Assembly: GCA_964017065.1 (NCBI GenBank)
Contig: OZ024791.1
Coordinates: 8,845,322 to 8,909,321, forward strand
Length of the DNA stretch: 64,000 nucleotides
Source of the DNA: Haliclona indistincta
Taxonomy: Eukaryota > Porifera > Demospongiae > Haplosclerida > Chalinidae
Direction: 5' to 3'
Every line of letters starts with the position of its first letter. Positions within the stretch are counted from its first letter, which is position 1. The notes beneath the pieces are model-generated. The model saw only the letters and a program-made list of their open reading frames with translations. It searched no databases and had not been told where the DNA came from. Of this stretch, positions 49,201 through 61,286 are shown one piece after another. A program made the position numbers and the translations under genes.

Positions 49201-52200
49201 TCCATCCTCCCTCTAGCACTAACCTTGTGGTTACCTCCATCACATACACTAGCAATGAATAATAGCTCAGCATGTTATATAACAGCTAGTATGGCTTACC
49301 TAGTGTGAACAAGAAGGATCCAGCAAGTCCACCAGGACTCTGGGCTATACAGAACTGCTGATCTGCAGTATAAATAGTAGTAAATTCTACAGTACATGTG
49401 TGACTCACCACTACACGATATGTCAGGATACAGAGCTGGAGGTACTATCAGTAGCAACAGGTTACCAATCACAAACACCACTAAAGTATAGATTGGAATG
49501 CACACGCACACCATTGAGTAACATGCTCACTCATGAATGTATTGAATAACCAATGATTGATAGTCCGATGCATCTCTGTATCATCATCATCATCATGTAT
49601 AATCAATATTATGATCTTACTTTCCATAATGGTCTGCAGTACACTGGGTATGCCATTGTACTTGTACCATGGTAACACTTTGCCTGTCATGATATCCGTC
49701 TAAGAAGGACAGTAGTATATTATCATAGAATACACCACCGAGTCCAGTCTCTTACCAGTTCCCATCTTAGTCCAAGGCATTGATACAAGTGTTCAAACTC
49801 ACTCACAGACAGTCCTCGAGAACAATCTGGCGTCTGTTGCTGTAGGTCTCGAAATATACACATTACTTCATATTCAGCTAATCCTGGTTTGTAGATACGC
49901 ATGAACTCCAGAAACATCTTGTATGTTATTCCTATTCTTTTATCCATTAGTAGTTCATTGTATGCTTTGAGCAATGCTTTCCTAATGCACACAATAACAG
50001 ACCATGATTTTCAACTATATCCATTTTACCTTCTTCTTAGAAATAAATTCTTGTACTTTCTCTCTGCTTCATCCTTGAACTTGACAATGACAACAGCCAA
50101 CAGCTGCAAAACATATAATAAAAGCCATATGCATCACTAGTATGCATGGTGAATCACTAGTATGCTGCATCACTAGTATGCTGCATCACTAGTATGCTGC
50201 ATCACTAGTATGCATGGTGAATCACTAGTATGCTGCATCACTAGTATGCTGCATCACTAGTATGCTGCATCACTAGTATGCATGATGCATCACTATTGCG
50301 CATGCTGAATCACTAGTATGCATGCTGCATCACTAGTATGCATGCTGCATCACTAGTATGCATGATGCATCACTAGTATGCATGCTGAATCACTAGTATG
50401 CTGAATCACTAGTATGCTGAATCACTAACTAGTATGCTGCATCACAAGTATGCATGATGCATCACTAGTATGCATGCTGAATCACTAGTATGCTGAATCA
50501 CTAGTATGCTGCATCACTAGTATGCTGCATCACAAGTATGCATGATGCATCACTATTGCGCATGCTGCATCACTAGTACGCATGCTGCATCACTAGTATG
50601 CATGCTGCATCACTAGCATGCTGCATCACTAGCATGCTGCATCACTAGCATGCTGCATCACTAGTATGCTGCATCACTAGTATGCTGAATCACTAGTATG
50701 CTGCATCACTAGTATGCTGAATCACTAGTATGCTGCATCACTAGTATGCTGCATCACTAGTATGCTGCATCACTAGTATGCATGCTGCATCACTAGCATG
50801 CTGCATCACTAGTATATGCATGCTGCATCACTAGTATGCATGATGCATCACTAGTAATGATGCATCACTAGTAATGATGCATCACTAGTATGCTGCATCA
50901 CTAGTATGCATGATGCATCACTAGTATGCATGATGCATCACTAGTATGCATGCTGCATCACTAATAATGATGCATCACTAGTATATGCATGCTGCATCAC
51001 TAGTATGCATGATGCATCACTAGTAATGATGCATCACTAGTATGCTACATCACTAGTGATGCATCACTAGTATGCTGCATCACTAGTATGCATGCTGAAT
51101 CACTAGTGATGCATCACTAGTATGCTGCATCACTAGTATGCTGCATCACTAGTATGCTGCATCACTAGTATGCTGCATCACTAGTATGCTGCATCACTAG
51201 TATGCTACATCACTAGTATGCTACATCACTAGTGATGCATCACTAGTGCTGCATCACTAGTATGCATGCTGCATCACTAAGTGTATGATGTAGTATAATT
51301 TGATTACATTTAACAGACAATATGATGTCACAACGAAGAAGATGACAAAGAACACTGGAGTGGCAGCAAATTTAGTGTATGCCTCCAGGAACACATCGGG
51401 ATGGCTGCATAATGGAATGGTACCCACCCACAATGTATATGGATTGGTAGCTCACTTGGCTGTTGTTACTGCTATGAATGTGCTGACAAATGATAGTGGA
51501 AGAGTTTCAAAATACTAACAAACAATAATAGAGAATCAATAACTTGAAGTGGCATTGTACTTACTGTTGGATCAATGGTAGAGAAGAGGAAGAAACCTGG
51601 AGTACATTGAGAGAGTCAGGACATGCAGTGTGTGAGAGAGCTCTTACCAATGAGTGAAGCCAGTCCAATGAGGTAGAAGAGAATAAGCATTACATCAATA
51701 ATATACTTGGCACATTTGATGATCTGTCTCACTATCCTGTGATTCACTAGTCAAGCATGAGCTCTTCAATGCTTCACACACCTTCTTGCTCCAGCCATGA
51801 GATATGTGTCTAGCAGCAGGAATGGTCGCAGAGCTCTAGTGATTCTAAAGTGTCGCTGGTTCCTGCTCAGAATCGCTAGTGCCTCCAGAAACATGACAAT
51901 CAACACTACTACCTGCAGCAGCAGCAGCCATCATAGTGTACATAATACAGCCATACAGGATTAGTGTAATACTCTACTAGTTCACTATAACAATCAGTGT
52001 GTTTACTCACTGCTAGTACATTCCTGCTCCTTAAAAAGTCTTTAGGTCCTCTCCACACTAATCTCAGGACAAGGTTCAGTCCAATTAACAGCAACAGTAC
52101 CATTTCAATAACAATATATACCTACACACATGATGCATTAAGCAGTGAGAGCATACAGTCAGTGACATACAGCTTTCTCCTCAAGGTCATTCTCCATGCT

Positions 52201-52698
52201 AGGAACTGCTGACTGTTCCCAGAATGCCAGCAACATGAGTATTAGGACAATAATGAAGCTGCTCCAGTAGTATAACCTGTGATGGATGATAGCGTATGCT
52301 AGCAGCGAGTACTTGTTCTTGTTGCATGGTTTCTCGTTATCTTTGCCTTCTTGTATCAGGTGAATTGCATACTGCGAAGATATCACAGAAAGTACATGAC
52401 TAAGCTTCCTGTCAACTTACATTCCTAGTGGCTGTTGTGAGTGTATCATCATAATCCAGGTCCTCCTGTAGCTCTTGTAGTTGGATAGTTCCCTATAACA
52501 GAACGACGATTGAGCATCTGTAACAACGTGACGGAGCTAGTCGTGTGTGCTACCTTGTTAACGATAAGGTCGTGAGCAGAGTAAGCAGTTTGGTGACCGT
52601 CCTCCAGCAGTGCTGTACAGTACGTGTAGCCACAACACATGTATTATAGTTCATTACTCACGTCTCAAAGCTACATTCGTGCTTTCAGCATCAGCCAT
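46273..52698 (-). CDS. Two-pore channel J (TPC family)
   Basis: A large minus-strand gene starting at the ATG at 52698 (MADAESTNVALRR). Features in order are the HLIQEGKDNEKP motif before IS1, the first six-helix domain with filter TTAN-HPDVFLEAY split by an intron, and a linker with EF-hand-like segments (GITYKMFLEFMRIYKPGL, GLSVSEFEHLYQCLGL). The second domain has an Arg-rich S4 (RPLTLIRILRLRRSYFHLV), FAIIGMEVFGG, and filter VNNWFIIMEGF, followed by a helical C-terminus ending YIFT. TPCs are dimeric cation channels of endolysosomes, gated by PI(3,5)P2 or NAADP-linked factors and conducting Na+ or Ca2+; the S4 and GMEVF resemble TPC1. Introns carry three large tandem repeats. The stop is 39 bp from the convergent STAND gene's stop. 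Confidence 0.85.
46925..47716. repeat. 50-bp minisatellite carrying exon end and 5' splice site (TPC-J)
   Basis: About 16 copies of a 50-bp unit containing CTATACTAATAGAGCTATGT. In gene sense every unit contains ACTAACACT followed by GTAAGTATT (GTGGGTATT in two). The real exon ends ATAACTAACACT|GTGAGTATAG at about 47717. Confidence 0.97.
48430..49130. repeat. 30-bp minisatellite in a TPC-J intron
   Basis: About 23 nearly perfect copies of a 30-bp unit containing CACGATGATCACACAGTGTG, with a CACAG/CTCAG variant in three units. In gene sense the last unit adjoins the acceptor GTGGTCAG before the exon GTTTGATC; within the array the same site reads GTGGTCAC. Open frames through it on both strands are artefacts. 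Confidence 0.97.
50142..51285. repeat. 1.1-kb satellite-like array in a TPC-J intron
   Basis: Some 60 to 70 imperfect copies of short units built on GCTGCATCACTAGTAT, with variants containing GCATGATGCATC, CATGCTGAATC or GTGATGCATC. Unit length varies (about 13-20 bp). Many ACTAGT and ATGCAT palindromes lie inside the units. Confidence 0.95.
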
Positions 52699-52989
52699 TA
52701 ACGAGCTCTTCGTAGCAACTGCAAACGATTTGCATTAATCGTGAATATCATTATACACGCAACTGTGAAATCTACACTACAAGTTAGTGAATTTACTTGA
52801 ACACAAGTCCTCTGCCTTAGCTACGTTATCTCATCCTGATCAGTTGCTGTAGATGGTTATGAAGATCACGAATTAATTTGGAAAAAATTTTGACTAGACT
52901 TTGATGATTACAATCCTCACGAAATGCTGCATAGCATTATTAAATTGAACCTATAGCATTATAGCAATCACACAATGTGATCACAATGT

Positions 52990-53285
52990 CAAGACCACAG
53001 TAACAATGCTGCTCACCAGGTCCACCATTTGTCCTCCCTAACCTAGCTGGTACCTCAATCACGTAGACTAGCACAACAATGACTATTAGGAAACATAATA
53101 TTATCATAGCTTATGGCTAGTGTGAACTGCAGAAAAGACCCGACCAATCCACCATGACTCGGGGCTATGCAGAAATGCTTATCTATGGTAACACAGTGAA
53201 CTCACCACTACACGACATGTCAGGATACAGTGCTGCTGGTGGTACCATCAGTAGCAGTAGGTTGCCAATCACAAACAGCAATATG
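52990..53285 (-). pseudogene. Truncated two-pore channel pseudogene fragment
   Basis: The sequence parallels TPC-J at about 49165-49480, including the CACCAGxTCCACCATTT exon edge, the segment matching the GSFLFT-like exon near 49310, and the TACACGAYATGTCAGGATAC exon. It carries indels and no flanking exons. It breaks off at about 53285 where repeat-like sequence begins. It is probably a remnant of a partial tandem duplication within the TPC cluster. Confidence 0.7.
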
Positions 53286-53295
53286 CAGAGTCCAC

Positions 53296-53411
53296 ATCAT
53301 GGAACCTCTCTATGGCGGACACCATTGGGACCAACAAAATTGTCCTCTAGTCAGGGGTTACAATATGTGGGTTATATTTGGGATTCAGTAAGTGTCCATT
53401 ATAGAGGGATG
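53296..53411. repeat. Fragment with short terminal inverted repeats
   Basis: CCTCTCTATGGCGGACACC at about 53302-53320 and GTGTCCATTATAGAGGG at about 53393-53409 are imperfect inverted copies. It resembles a small DNA transposon and marks the breakpoint of the TPC relic. Confidence 0.4.
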
Positions 53412-53947
53412 AGGGGTGTCCTCTAAGAGGGGTTTCTTACAAACGCAACTCAGGTTAATACCTTCATATCTCTCTCATCCTTTGCTGCTTTAACAGCTGT
53501 TTGCCAGAATATCCTTCATTCTCCATTTTATCTCCATCTGGAACTGGCTCTCATCTATTGTTCTTGCTTCTTCATCGAACTCTTCTAGTTTTTTATTATC
53601 TAATAATAGCTATTCTTAATTAACTACTATAGGGTACACTTAATATTAGCTTCTATTCTTAATTAACTACTAGGGTACACTTAATATTAGCTTCTATTCT
53701 TAATTAACTACTAGGGTACACTTAATATTAGCTTCTATTCTTAATGTGTGTCCTTGCTGTGCTAAAGTACACATGAACAGTTAATCACTCACTCAGTGCC
53801 ATCATTTTCAGTCAATGGTCGCTCATAATAACACTGCAGATCAGTTACTTACAACAATCATTAGACATCACTGGACACACAACACTTCATACTACAAGCC
53901 TTTAGTAAAGTAGCTACAATTTAACAAATTAGTGGATTTGATGAATT

Positions 53948-54550
53948 CTATTTAAACACGTAAGCAGCAACAGCTTTAGCCTTGCTCAGCAACTCATTAG
54001 TGAGGTTCTTGCACTCTTGTTTACCAGTCATAGACCCACTAGCATGATGTCTGTGGAACAGCAGTTCACTTGGTACATCAGACGAGCTGTTCTTTATCCA
54101 GCCCTACAGCAACTATTATGAACAGCTATAGATCATGACGAGTTGATTACCGGCACTTCTGAATGGTGCATTAACAGCAGTAGATCCTCATTGGACAGGG
54201 TGCTCTTACCACGGAATCGAGACTTAAAGTTCTGCATTGATATCTGCACATGCAGTAGAGAGATAATTATACCTATACCTCTCCTATACTCTCTCATCGA
54301 TCCTCTCTCTCTCTCTCTCTCTCATTGATCCTCTCTCTCTCTCTCATCGATCCTCTGTCTCACCAGTAGTTTAGTGGTATTTACTCGTCTATACCCTCTG
54401 ATGCAAGCTCGTAATGAGAAAGTTCTTCGTCTAGGAATACACTTATCAAGGTGTATTATAGCACTCTGCAGCAGACGTATATCCTCTTCTGTGAAATCTA
54501 TCTCAACTGTTTTCTTGAGTTCTGTAAACCAAGACAGACCATTAGTCACG

Positions 54551-54593
<43 letters not shown>

Positions 54594-57500
54594 CATAGAT
54601 GCGATGGTTACCCATCTTCTGTTCAGTGTTGAGAGCTAGGAAGCACAGCTCAAAACCATCCACAATGTATACTATACCAGTGTTGACAACAATCTGAACA
54701 ATTGTACACTGATTATTGGAATGTTTATATTATCTGTCTTACTGTAGTTGTGATCCAGAATAGTATAAAATATATTCTAGCAGCCCAGCTGGTAGTGGAT
54801 ACAAATCCCTCCTAAAGTACACAATGATTAATAATAATAATTCTGTGAATATTATTGTTACCATTTGAATATACCAGTTGTTAATAACCATCTCCTCATA
54901 GAGAGTAACTGTAGATTGAGGGTATCATAGCAACTCATTATCATAGCAACCACACCTACCATAGCTGGAGTACAGTGTAGTGAAGTTGTTGAGCCAGTAC
55001 ACGTTAGGAGTTGGTTCTCCAGTCCCGTTACTAGAGAAATACTGTCCAACACCATATGAGGCATTCTCACTATGAAGAAACTCAGTAGTAATTAGCTATT
55101 ATACCTGACCATTTTATACTGAACTATGTTAAGTTACTGGACCAGCTAGCAGGTAGTGGTATGTGTCACTCACCAGCAGCACTGTACTGCTAGCAGGTAG
55201 TGGTATGTGTCACCCACCAGCAGCAGTGTACTGCTAGCAGGTAGTGGTATGTGTCACTCACCAGCAGCCAGGATATACTGTACTGTCCTTTCCTCCGAAC
55301 ACTTCCATACCAATGATAGCAAATGAGTAGAATACGCACAACATCAAGAATAACATACTAAAGAGATATTATTATGTTAGATATTACCAGTACAGCTAGC
55401 GGCTACCTCAATAGTCTGTAGGTCAGCGCTATCATAGTCTTCACAAGATAAAAATAACTACGCTTTAGCCGGAGCAGTCTGTAGTGAGTATGGACATTAG
55501 TGATCATGCAATGATGGAGTTACCGAATGAATTTGAGAGGTCGAGCCATCACTAGATACCTGACCCAATAGTGAGCGTCATCATTAGAATCATGTAGTAT
55601 AGCTTCAATACACAGGAGTAGGAAGCAGCCCATTACTATAGTGAAGTCAAACCTACACACAAACACATGCAGTATTGAGTTGTTAGTGGCATCACTAACC
55701 AGTTCCACCATTTCCTGAAGTACCTCCTTGCCCCCTCTAGCACTAGTCTCAGAGATATCTCTATCACATACACTACAGCAACATGAGTGAGTGAGCTTGT
55801 TAGTAAGTGAGTAAGTGAGTGAGTGAGTAAGTGAGTAAGTGTGTGAGTGAGTAAGTGAGCTTGTTAGTGAGTGAGTGTGTGAGTCACTCACCTGTGGTAA
55901 ATAGGAATGATCCTGCTAATCCTTCAGTGCTCTGAGCGGCACAGAACTGCACAACTGCATGCACAGTGCATGATGGTATAGAGACATGGTAGTATCAGCA
56001 CTCACATTTGCAGCTGGTAGCATCATGTGTTGTGATGTATATTATCAGGAACAACAGGTTACTGATGACGACAAATGCTGCAAGAGGAGCTTATGTAATG
56101 GCTGCTTACACACACAGAGAGACACACTCACACATTGCTGTATCGAATGACCAGTGAGCAATGAATCGATGCACCTCTGCAAGTGAGATGAGACACTAGC
56201 ATGCAGCACTAGCTAATGGTGCTTACTCTCTAGTATAACCTGTATCTGTGATGGTATACTGGCTATGCTCTCAAACCAAGCAACAGCACTGCCTGTCCTG
56301 TGGACCTGAACCATGCAGTCATGCAGTATATACCACGGTGCTAACTATCATACACTCACCAGTTCCCACTTCATACCCAGGCACTCATAGAGGTGCTCGA
56401 ACTCATCTATAGTGAGTCCCTCAGATGAGCTAGCTCCTGTGAGCTGCAGGTCCTTGTACACACACATCACTTCATGTTCAGCTATAGCCAGGACCACACT
56501 AACGCAATTGTAACCATGGTAACTGAGCTCACCAAGCTGGGGCTTGTATAAGCGCATTAGGAACAGAAAATCCTGAAAATGCAAGTGCTGGTTATTGCTG
56601 CCAGCAGTGATGCCAGTGTAGGCTCTGTGAAGAGCACTCCTGTATCATGTGAGTATCATGTGAATGTCAAGTGATCATAGTATGCTAACCGTCTGTGCAG
56701 ATAAAGTCGTTTATATTTTTTCTTATCTTCATCTTTGAACTTTGCAAACACGACAGCCAATAGCTGCATGCGATCGGTGATGACACACATCGTGCAATAC
56801 AAGCTGACCCTCACCAGATTCGATAGATAATAAAATGTGATTAGTAGATAGATAGCAAAGAAGAGCGGAGAAGCAGGATTATCCAGATATGATTCCATGA
56901 ACACATCTGGATGACTGCATGGAGGGATCAGTGAGGTAGCTACTGATATGGTATCACTCACTTTGCTGTTGTTAGTGTTATTATCATGCTCACGAATGAC
57001 TTCACCAGACTATCGAAATACTGTGAATAGAGAACAACTTATGCATAGCTATGCAGTGAGTTGGTTTACTAACAGTTGGGTTGTGAGCAGCAAACAGGAA
57101 ATACGCTGGAAGTGAGAGAATGAGAGTGTGAGTGAATGAGTGAGTGAGTATAAGGGAGCTAGGGAATGAGGGAAAGAGGAAGGGAGTGATAGCTAGCACT
57201 AACCCATGAGAGCAGCCAGTGCTATTAAGAAGAACAACACCAACATAACATCTAATATATACTTAGCACAGTGAATGATCTGCCGTACTATCCTGTGTGT
57301 GGAGTGCCCGGTGAGTTAGTATGATGTCATACGTACCTTCTGACACCTGCCATTAGGTATGTGTCCAACAGTAGGATTGGACGCAGTGCTCTGGTGACCC
57401 TGAGGTGTCTCTCATCCCTCACTAGTAGCACCATCACCTCCACTACCATCACCAGCACTATCACAGCCTGTGCAACACGTACAGCTCACATCATGTGCAT

Positions 57501-58173
57501 GCTGTATGCTCACCATGATGGTCGCTCTACTGGTGAGAAAGGCTCTTGGTCTAACCCATATCCATCTCAGTACTAGAGCCAGTGCAATACATACTAGTAG
57601 ACATAACTCGAGCAGAAGGTGTATCTGCAGAATAACAACAATTTGTGATAACTATATTTAAGTTTTCAGTTTCATACCATCCGTTCCTGTATTTTAAACT
57701 CACTCTCTTGAGGAATGGTTGGTAGCTCTAGACATGCCATTGCCATCAGAGCAAGGCAGATAGCAAACACCATCCAATAGACAATAGGATGATGCAGTAT
57801 ATTGTAGGCTATACTGGACAAGCGGCCTTTAGGTCGACTAGTAAACTTCTCATTATCCTCTCCCTCGTGTACCAGCAATGCTGCAGCCTACCCACAACAA
57901 CCTATCAACACACTCACATGCACTCTCTATTGCTGACCTGATATTGTGATAGCTTGCTTTTATCTTGGGGAAAAAAACAAATAATAGAGTCCATTGATGT
58001 AGCCGGCTACTAGTAACTATACCTTCATCGTTTAGTTCATGATCTTGTTGAGAGACTACTAGCTGCTCTAACTCGCACTGCAACTGAGAACCATCGTTGT
58101 CCTCTTCATACTGGTGGTAAGGAGCGGCGGTAGTAGTGACGGCGTGTAACTGAACACTAGCTGCAGACTCCAT
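53948..58173 (-). CDS. Two-pore channel K (TPC family)
   Basis: Starts at the ATG at 58173 with an acidic/Gln-rich cytosolic N-terminus (MESAASVQLHAV...). Channel features are VHEGEDNEKFTSRPKGRLSS before IS1, filter I TTAN-HPDVFMESYLDNPASP split by an intron at the same place as in J and L, and a linker with FLFLMRLYKPQLG and GLTIDEFEHLYECLGM. The second S4 region follows (RPLKFIR...), then GMEVFGGK and filter II VINNWYIQM-EGFVST. The C-terminus ends in a Lys/Ala-rich helix (LLSKAKAVAAYVFK). Intron positions match TPC-J, confirming tandem duplication. Endolysosomal cation channel by family. Only 134 bp lie between its start and the stop of TPC-L. Confidence 0.84.
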
Positions 58174-58306
58174 TATACCGTGGGTACCGCCGAAAACGTG
58201 TCGCAAAAAAATACAATGTACATTATCATTATGGATTGTGTATTATAGCGTAAACAACACTCTCTCACGAATAATAATAAGTATAATATATAATAATTTA
58301 TAAGAC

Positions 58307-61231
58307 TCATTCTATAAACACGTTCACGACTCCTTTCACTTTTGACCAAATAACTGATCGCAGTGGTTCACGAGGAGTTGGTGAGGCTTGTCTCTCTATC
58401 ATGAGTGCCCTCTCTTTAGCTCTCTCTTCAATCCATACCTACAGCAAGAGCAGTTATACCGAGGCACAGTCACATAGAGTCTGTACCTCTAGCTCTGACT
58501 TGAACATCTGTGCATTGAGGTCAGCTCTTGTACTCAATCCTCTGCCAGTGAATACTACTGGAGACTGAAAACAAGCACACTCAGTATCATGCAGCTGTTG
58601 AGCAGTATAAGATGATTCAAGAGGCTACTTACGGCTTGTATCTGATCAAAATCAATCCTGTATAATCTTCTGATCATATTGTCCACTGAGCAGCAGCGCT
58701 GGCCTCGCTGTTCTCTTGTGTGTGACAGTTGCTCATCATAATGGTGTATCTCGTAGCGTAGCTTGTCTCTATCTTCATCAGAGATATTAACCTCTTCACG
58801 CACCTTCACAGCTAATGAGAGGCGGTAACCCCACTCACAAGATGCTACCTGTCTACTCACACTTCACACAGTGGCACTTGTCAGCGTCGGGATGGATCGG
58901 GCAGCGCTTCTTAGACTCTGATGTCTGTATCTGAAACACGAATGCCTCCACTACGAATGCAACTACCACAGATAGGACGACCTGACAATGATTGATGAGA
59001 GAAGATAGAGGTAGGCCCCACCCACCCAGTCAGTGCTTACTGTTGTGGTGACCCAAAACAAGAAGAAATAGATACGAGCAAATATATTAGTTTGAGAGAC
59101 GAACCCCTCCTATGAGGACAAATCATGTGACATGGTAAAGAGGGAGAGGCAGGTTATTACCATTTGTACAAACCAGTTATTAACTACCATCTCCTCGTAC
59201 AGGATCACTATGGCAACAAGAATACTCATGATACAATGGGACACACCCACTAACCATAGCTCTGCAGTAGGCTATCAAAATTATTCAGCCAATAAACATT
59301 GGACGAGTTAACAGATCCATTATAGTACGAGCTGACATTATACAACGCTGTATCACTGATGTTGAGGGAGATGACAAAGAGTGTGCTGTGATAGAATACC
59401 TTACCAACATCCAACAAACACTTTGCCCTTAAACACCTCCATACCGATGATAGCAAAGAAGTAGAACACTACCAGAAACATTAACAGCAAAACGCTAGAG
59501 GGGGTGGAGCATAGCCATGACATGTGATAGTCAGGTGATTACCTTGATAGTCGATGGATTAGTATGAAGATGGTATTCATGATGCGATGATATCGCTTGT
59601 GCAGTCGCAGCAGCCTAGGAGTGGGTGTGGGTATAATGCATGCTGACCACACCCCTTACCTGAGCAGTTTCAATGGTCTAATAACTATCAAGTACCGCAG
59701 GACCTCAACTTCACTGGAGTCCACCTCAGCACAGAGGGATATGAAGCATAACACGACTAGGAAGAAGTCAAACCTATAGTGATCGAGTACCAGACAAGCG
59801 GTTTAATGAATGTAGTGCGGTAGGATTAACCTGTTCCATCCCTTCCTGAAGTATTGGACAGGACCAACTGCTAATAGCCTCATGAACAGCTCTACCAGGT
59901 ATACTATAGCACAGATAGGTGACTCATTATAGTGCAGCTGTCACACTTACTGGAGTTGAAGAAGAAGGATACAGCAATGGCTGACAGACCGGCATTGAAT
60001 CGCCCCTCATAGCAGTCAGCACCGGAGTCATTAGTGAGTGGATTGATAGAGTCAGCACCATCCCTACCTGCAGGCCGGTCACCATGGCAACACACACACA
60101 CACCACACACACACACCATCCCTGCCTGCCTGCAGGCCGGACGCCATGGCAACACATACACACATACACACACTAACAGACCACTCATGGACACACTCAC
60201 CACAATGTATACTGGTTAACAGTGTGTAGATCATGAGAAACGCTGAGTTGATCAGAACAATGAACGCTACAAGAGAGATACAATAACACCACACCCACTA
60301 GTGACCACACCCACCCATGAAAGGGTTAAACATCTTCATATGCACAATGATATCCAGCACTGTAGCGATAGATCATGAACAATAGCTCTGAGAGAACAGA
60401 ACTAACCATTGAACACACGCTTTATGACACGCAGACATGAGTAGTCATCAGAGAAATCATGATACCACGATATGGCTCTACCCTCTTTAGTAGTCTATGA
60501 TTAATAGATAATAATTATACTAACAGTATCAGATAGTATACTAATAGTATCAGATAGTATACTAACAGTATCAGATAGTATACTAATAGTATCAGATAGT
60601 ATACTAACAGTATCAGATAGTATACTAACAGTATCAGATAGTATACTAATAGTATCAGATAGTATACTAATAGTATCAGATAGTATACTAACAGTATCAG
60701 ATAGTATACTAATAGTATCAGATAGTATACTAACAGTATCAGATAGTATACTAATAGTATCAGATAGTATACTAACAGTATCAGATAGTATACTAAACTG
60801 ACCTGTATCCAGTTCAAATGTTGCATGTCATACAGGTTATAGAAGTCATCAATCTTTAGTTTAGCAGTTGATAAGGGAGCAACACGCCCCTTCATCATAG
60901 CCTTGAAGACACACATCACAACATACTCAGCTACCAGGCAGAGAGAGATAGAGAGAGTGAGTGAGTAAGAACAGTTTGGCTGATGGGACATACGAATGCG
61001 TGGCTTGTAGGCCGCCATGAACAGCATGAAGTCATGGTAGGATACTCCATTGTTATCAGTCGAGAGCAGATCATAGGCTAGTTTGAGAGCCTCGCTGCAC
61101 AGAATAATAATTATACCTCGTGATAGAGGGCGGGGCTTACCGTTTGTGCAGAAATAGCTTACGAAACTTGTTCTTCTCAATCTCATTGAAATGAGCATAC
61201 ACTACAGCTAGCAACTAAGAGAAGAAGTAGG

Positions 61232-61286
<55 letters not shown>

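Larger units (their letters stand above)
52699..53947. other. Spacer between TPC-K and TPC-J with a TPC relic, a repeat fragment and a short array
   Basis: Holds a truncated two-pore-channel pseudogene (52990-53285), a fragment with terminal inverted repeats (about 53296-53411), and three copies of a 42-46-bp unit containing TTCTTAATTAACTACTAGGG (53610-53740). A minus-strand open stretch near 53,460-53,600 (DNKKLEEFDEEARTIDESQF) has no family that I recognise. Confidence 0.6.

Noticed and set aside
48360..49205. Long open frames on both strands in the 30-bp array, and the regular spacing reminiscent of a CRISPR array
   Set aside because: The unit repeats without unique spacers and a length divisible by three keeps all frames open. 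It is an intronic minisatellite in a eukaryotic gene.
54295..54600. Possible plus-strand gene rich in Ser/Leu near the CT repeats
   Set aside because: The CT runs lie in TPC-K introns, and the intervening sequence is the antisense of a TPC-K C-terminal exon.
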